5,616 bases of DNA from Clostridia bacterium (GTDB lineage Bacteria > Bacillota > Clostridia > Christensenellales > Aristaeellaceae). Both the position numbers and the translations under genes were made by a program. The notes beneath the pieces are model-generated. The model ran no database searches. It saw only the letters and a program-made list of their open reading frames with translations, and was not told the DNA's origin. The stretch covers positions 1 to 5,616 of the forward strand of contig JAEDIV010000155.1 of assembly GCA_016296675.1 (NCBI GenBank), given 5' to 3'. Positions 5,552 through 5,616 of the stretch are shown here, piece after piece (position 1 is the first letter of the stretch; every line of letters begins with the position of its first letter).

Positions 5552-5616
5552 AAAACCGCAATAGTCCTATCCTTTCAAACAAATAATTTGCAGGCACTGG
5601 AGTTGCATTTATATCG

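Overview
This window looks like chromosomal DNA from an endospore-forming member of the Firmicutes, probably a Clostridia lineage of moderate GC. The evidence is a tilS-hpt-ftsH cluster in the order typical of Firmicutes and a complete SpoIVB sporulation protease with its catalytic residues. Intergenic DNA is clearly more AT-rich than the genes. The species cannot be told from this window.

Layout from left to right: positions 1-41 probably hold the last codons of a rightward gene. Positions 45-143 hold two strong hairpins between that gene and ftsH, which converge. The minus strand then carries ftsH (membrane AAA+ zinc protease), hpt (hypoxanthine phosphoribosyltransferase) and tilS (tRNA-Ile lysidine synthetase), transcribed in the order tilS, hpt, ftsH. 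tilS and hpt overlap by 4 bases (ATGA), and the hpt ribosome binding site lies inside the end of tilS. ftsH follows about 100-130 bases later, behind a near-consensus sigma-A promoter of its own, with no visible terminator after hpt. A 200-base divergent intergenic region (4208-4415) contains an extended -10 promoter for tilS, an A/T-tract block, and a forespore-type (sigma-F/sigma-G) promoter for spoIVB. spoIVB runs rightward to a hairpin terminator at 5421-5449. The last 167 bases contain no gene that I can support, only promoter-like sequences.

Functionally, tilS, hpt and ftsH form a housekeeping unit (tRNA decoding, purine salvage, membrane protein quality control). In Bacillus and Listeria the TilS and HprT proteins have been reported to interact and to influence ftsH expression, so the separate ftsH promoter is a relevant detail. 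spoIVB is a developmental gene that fires across the forespore membrane to trigger the late mother-cell programme. Its position back-to-back with tilS differs from the common recN-spoIVB-spo0A setting, at least on its upstream side.

I found no mobile element, CRISPR array, RNA gene or clearly new system. The most unusual items are an inverted repeat that surrounds the spoIVB start of transcription and would hide its ribosome binding site only in read-through RNA, a short SpoIVB with almost no linker between membrane anchor and PDZ domain, a probable TTG start for ftsH, and the crossed pair of one-way terminators beyond ftsH.
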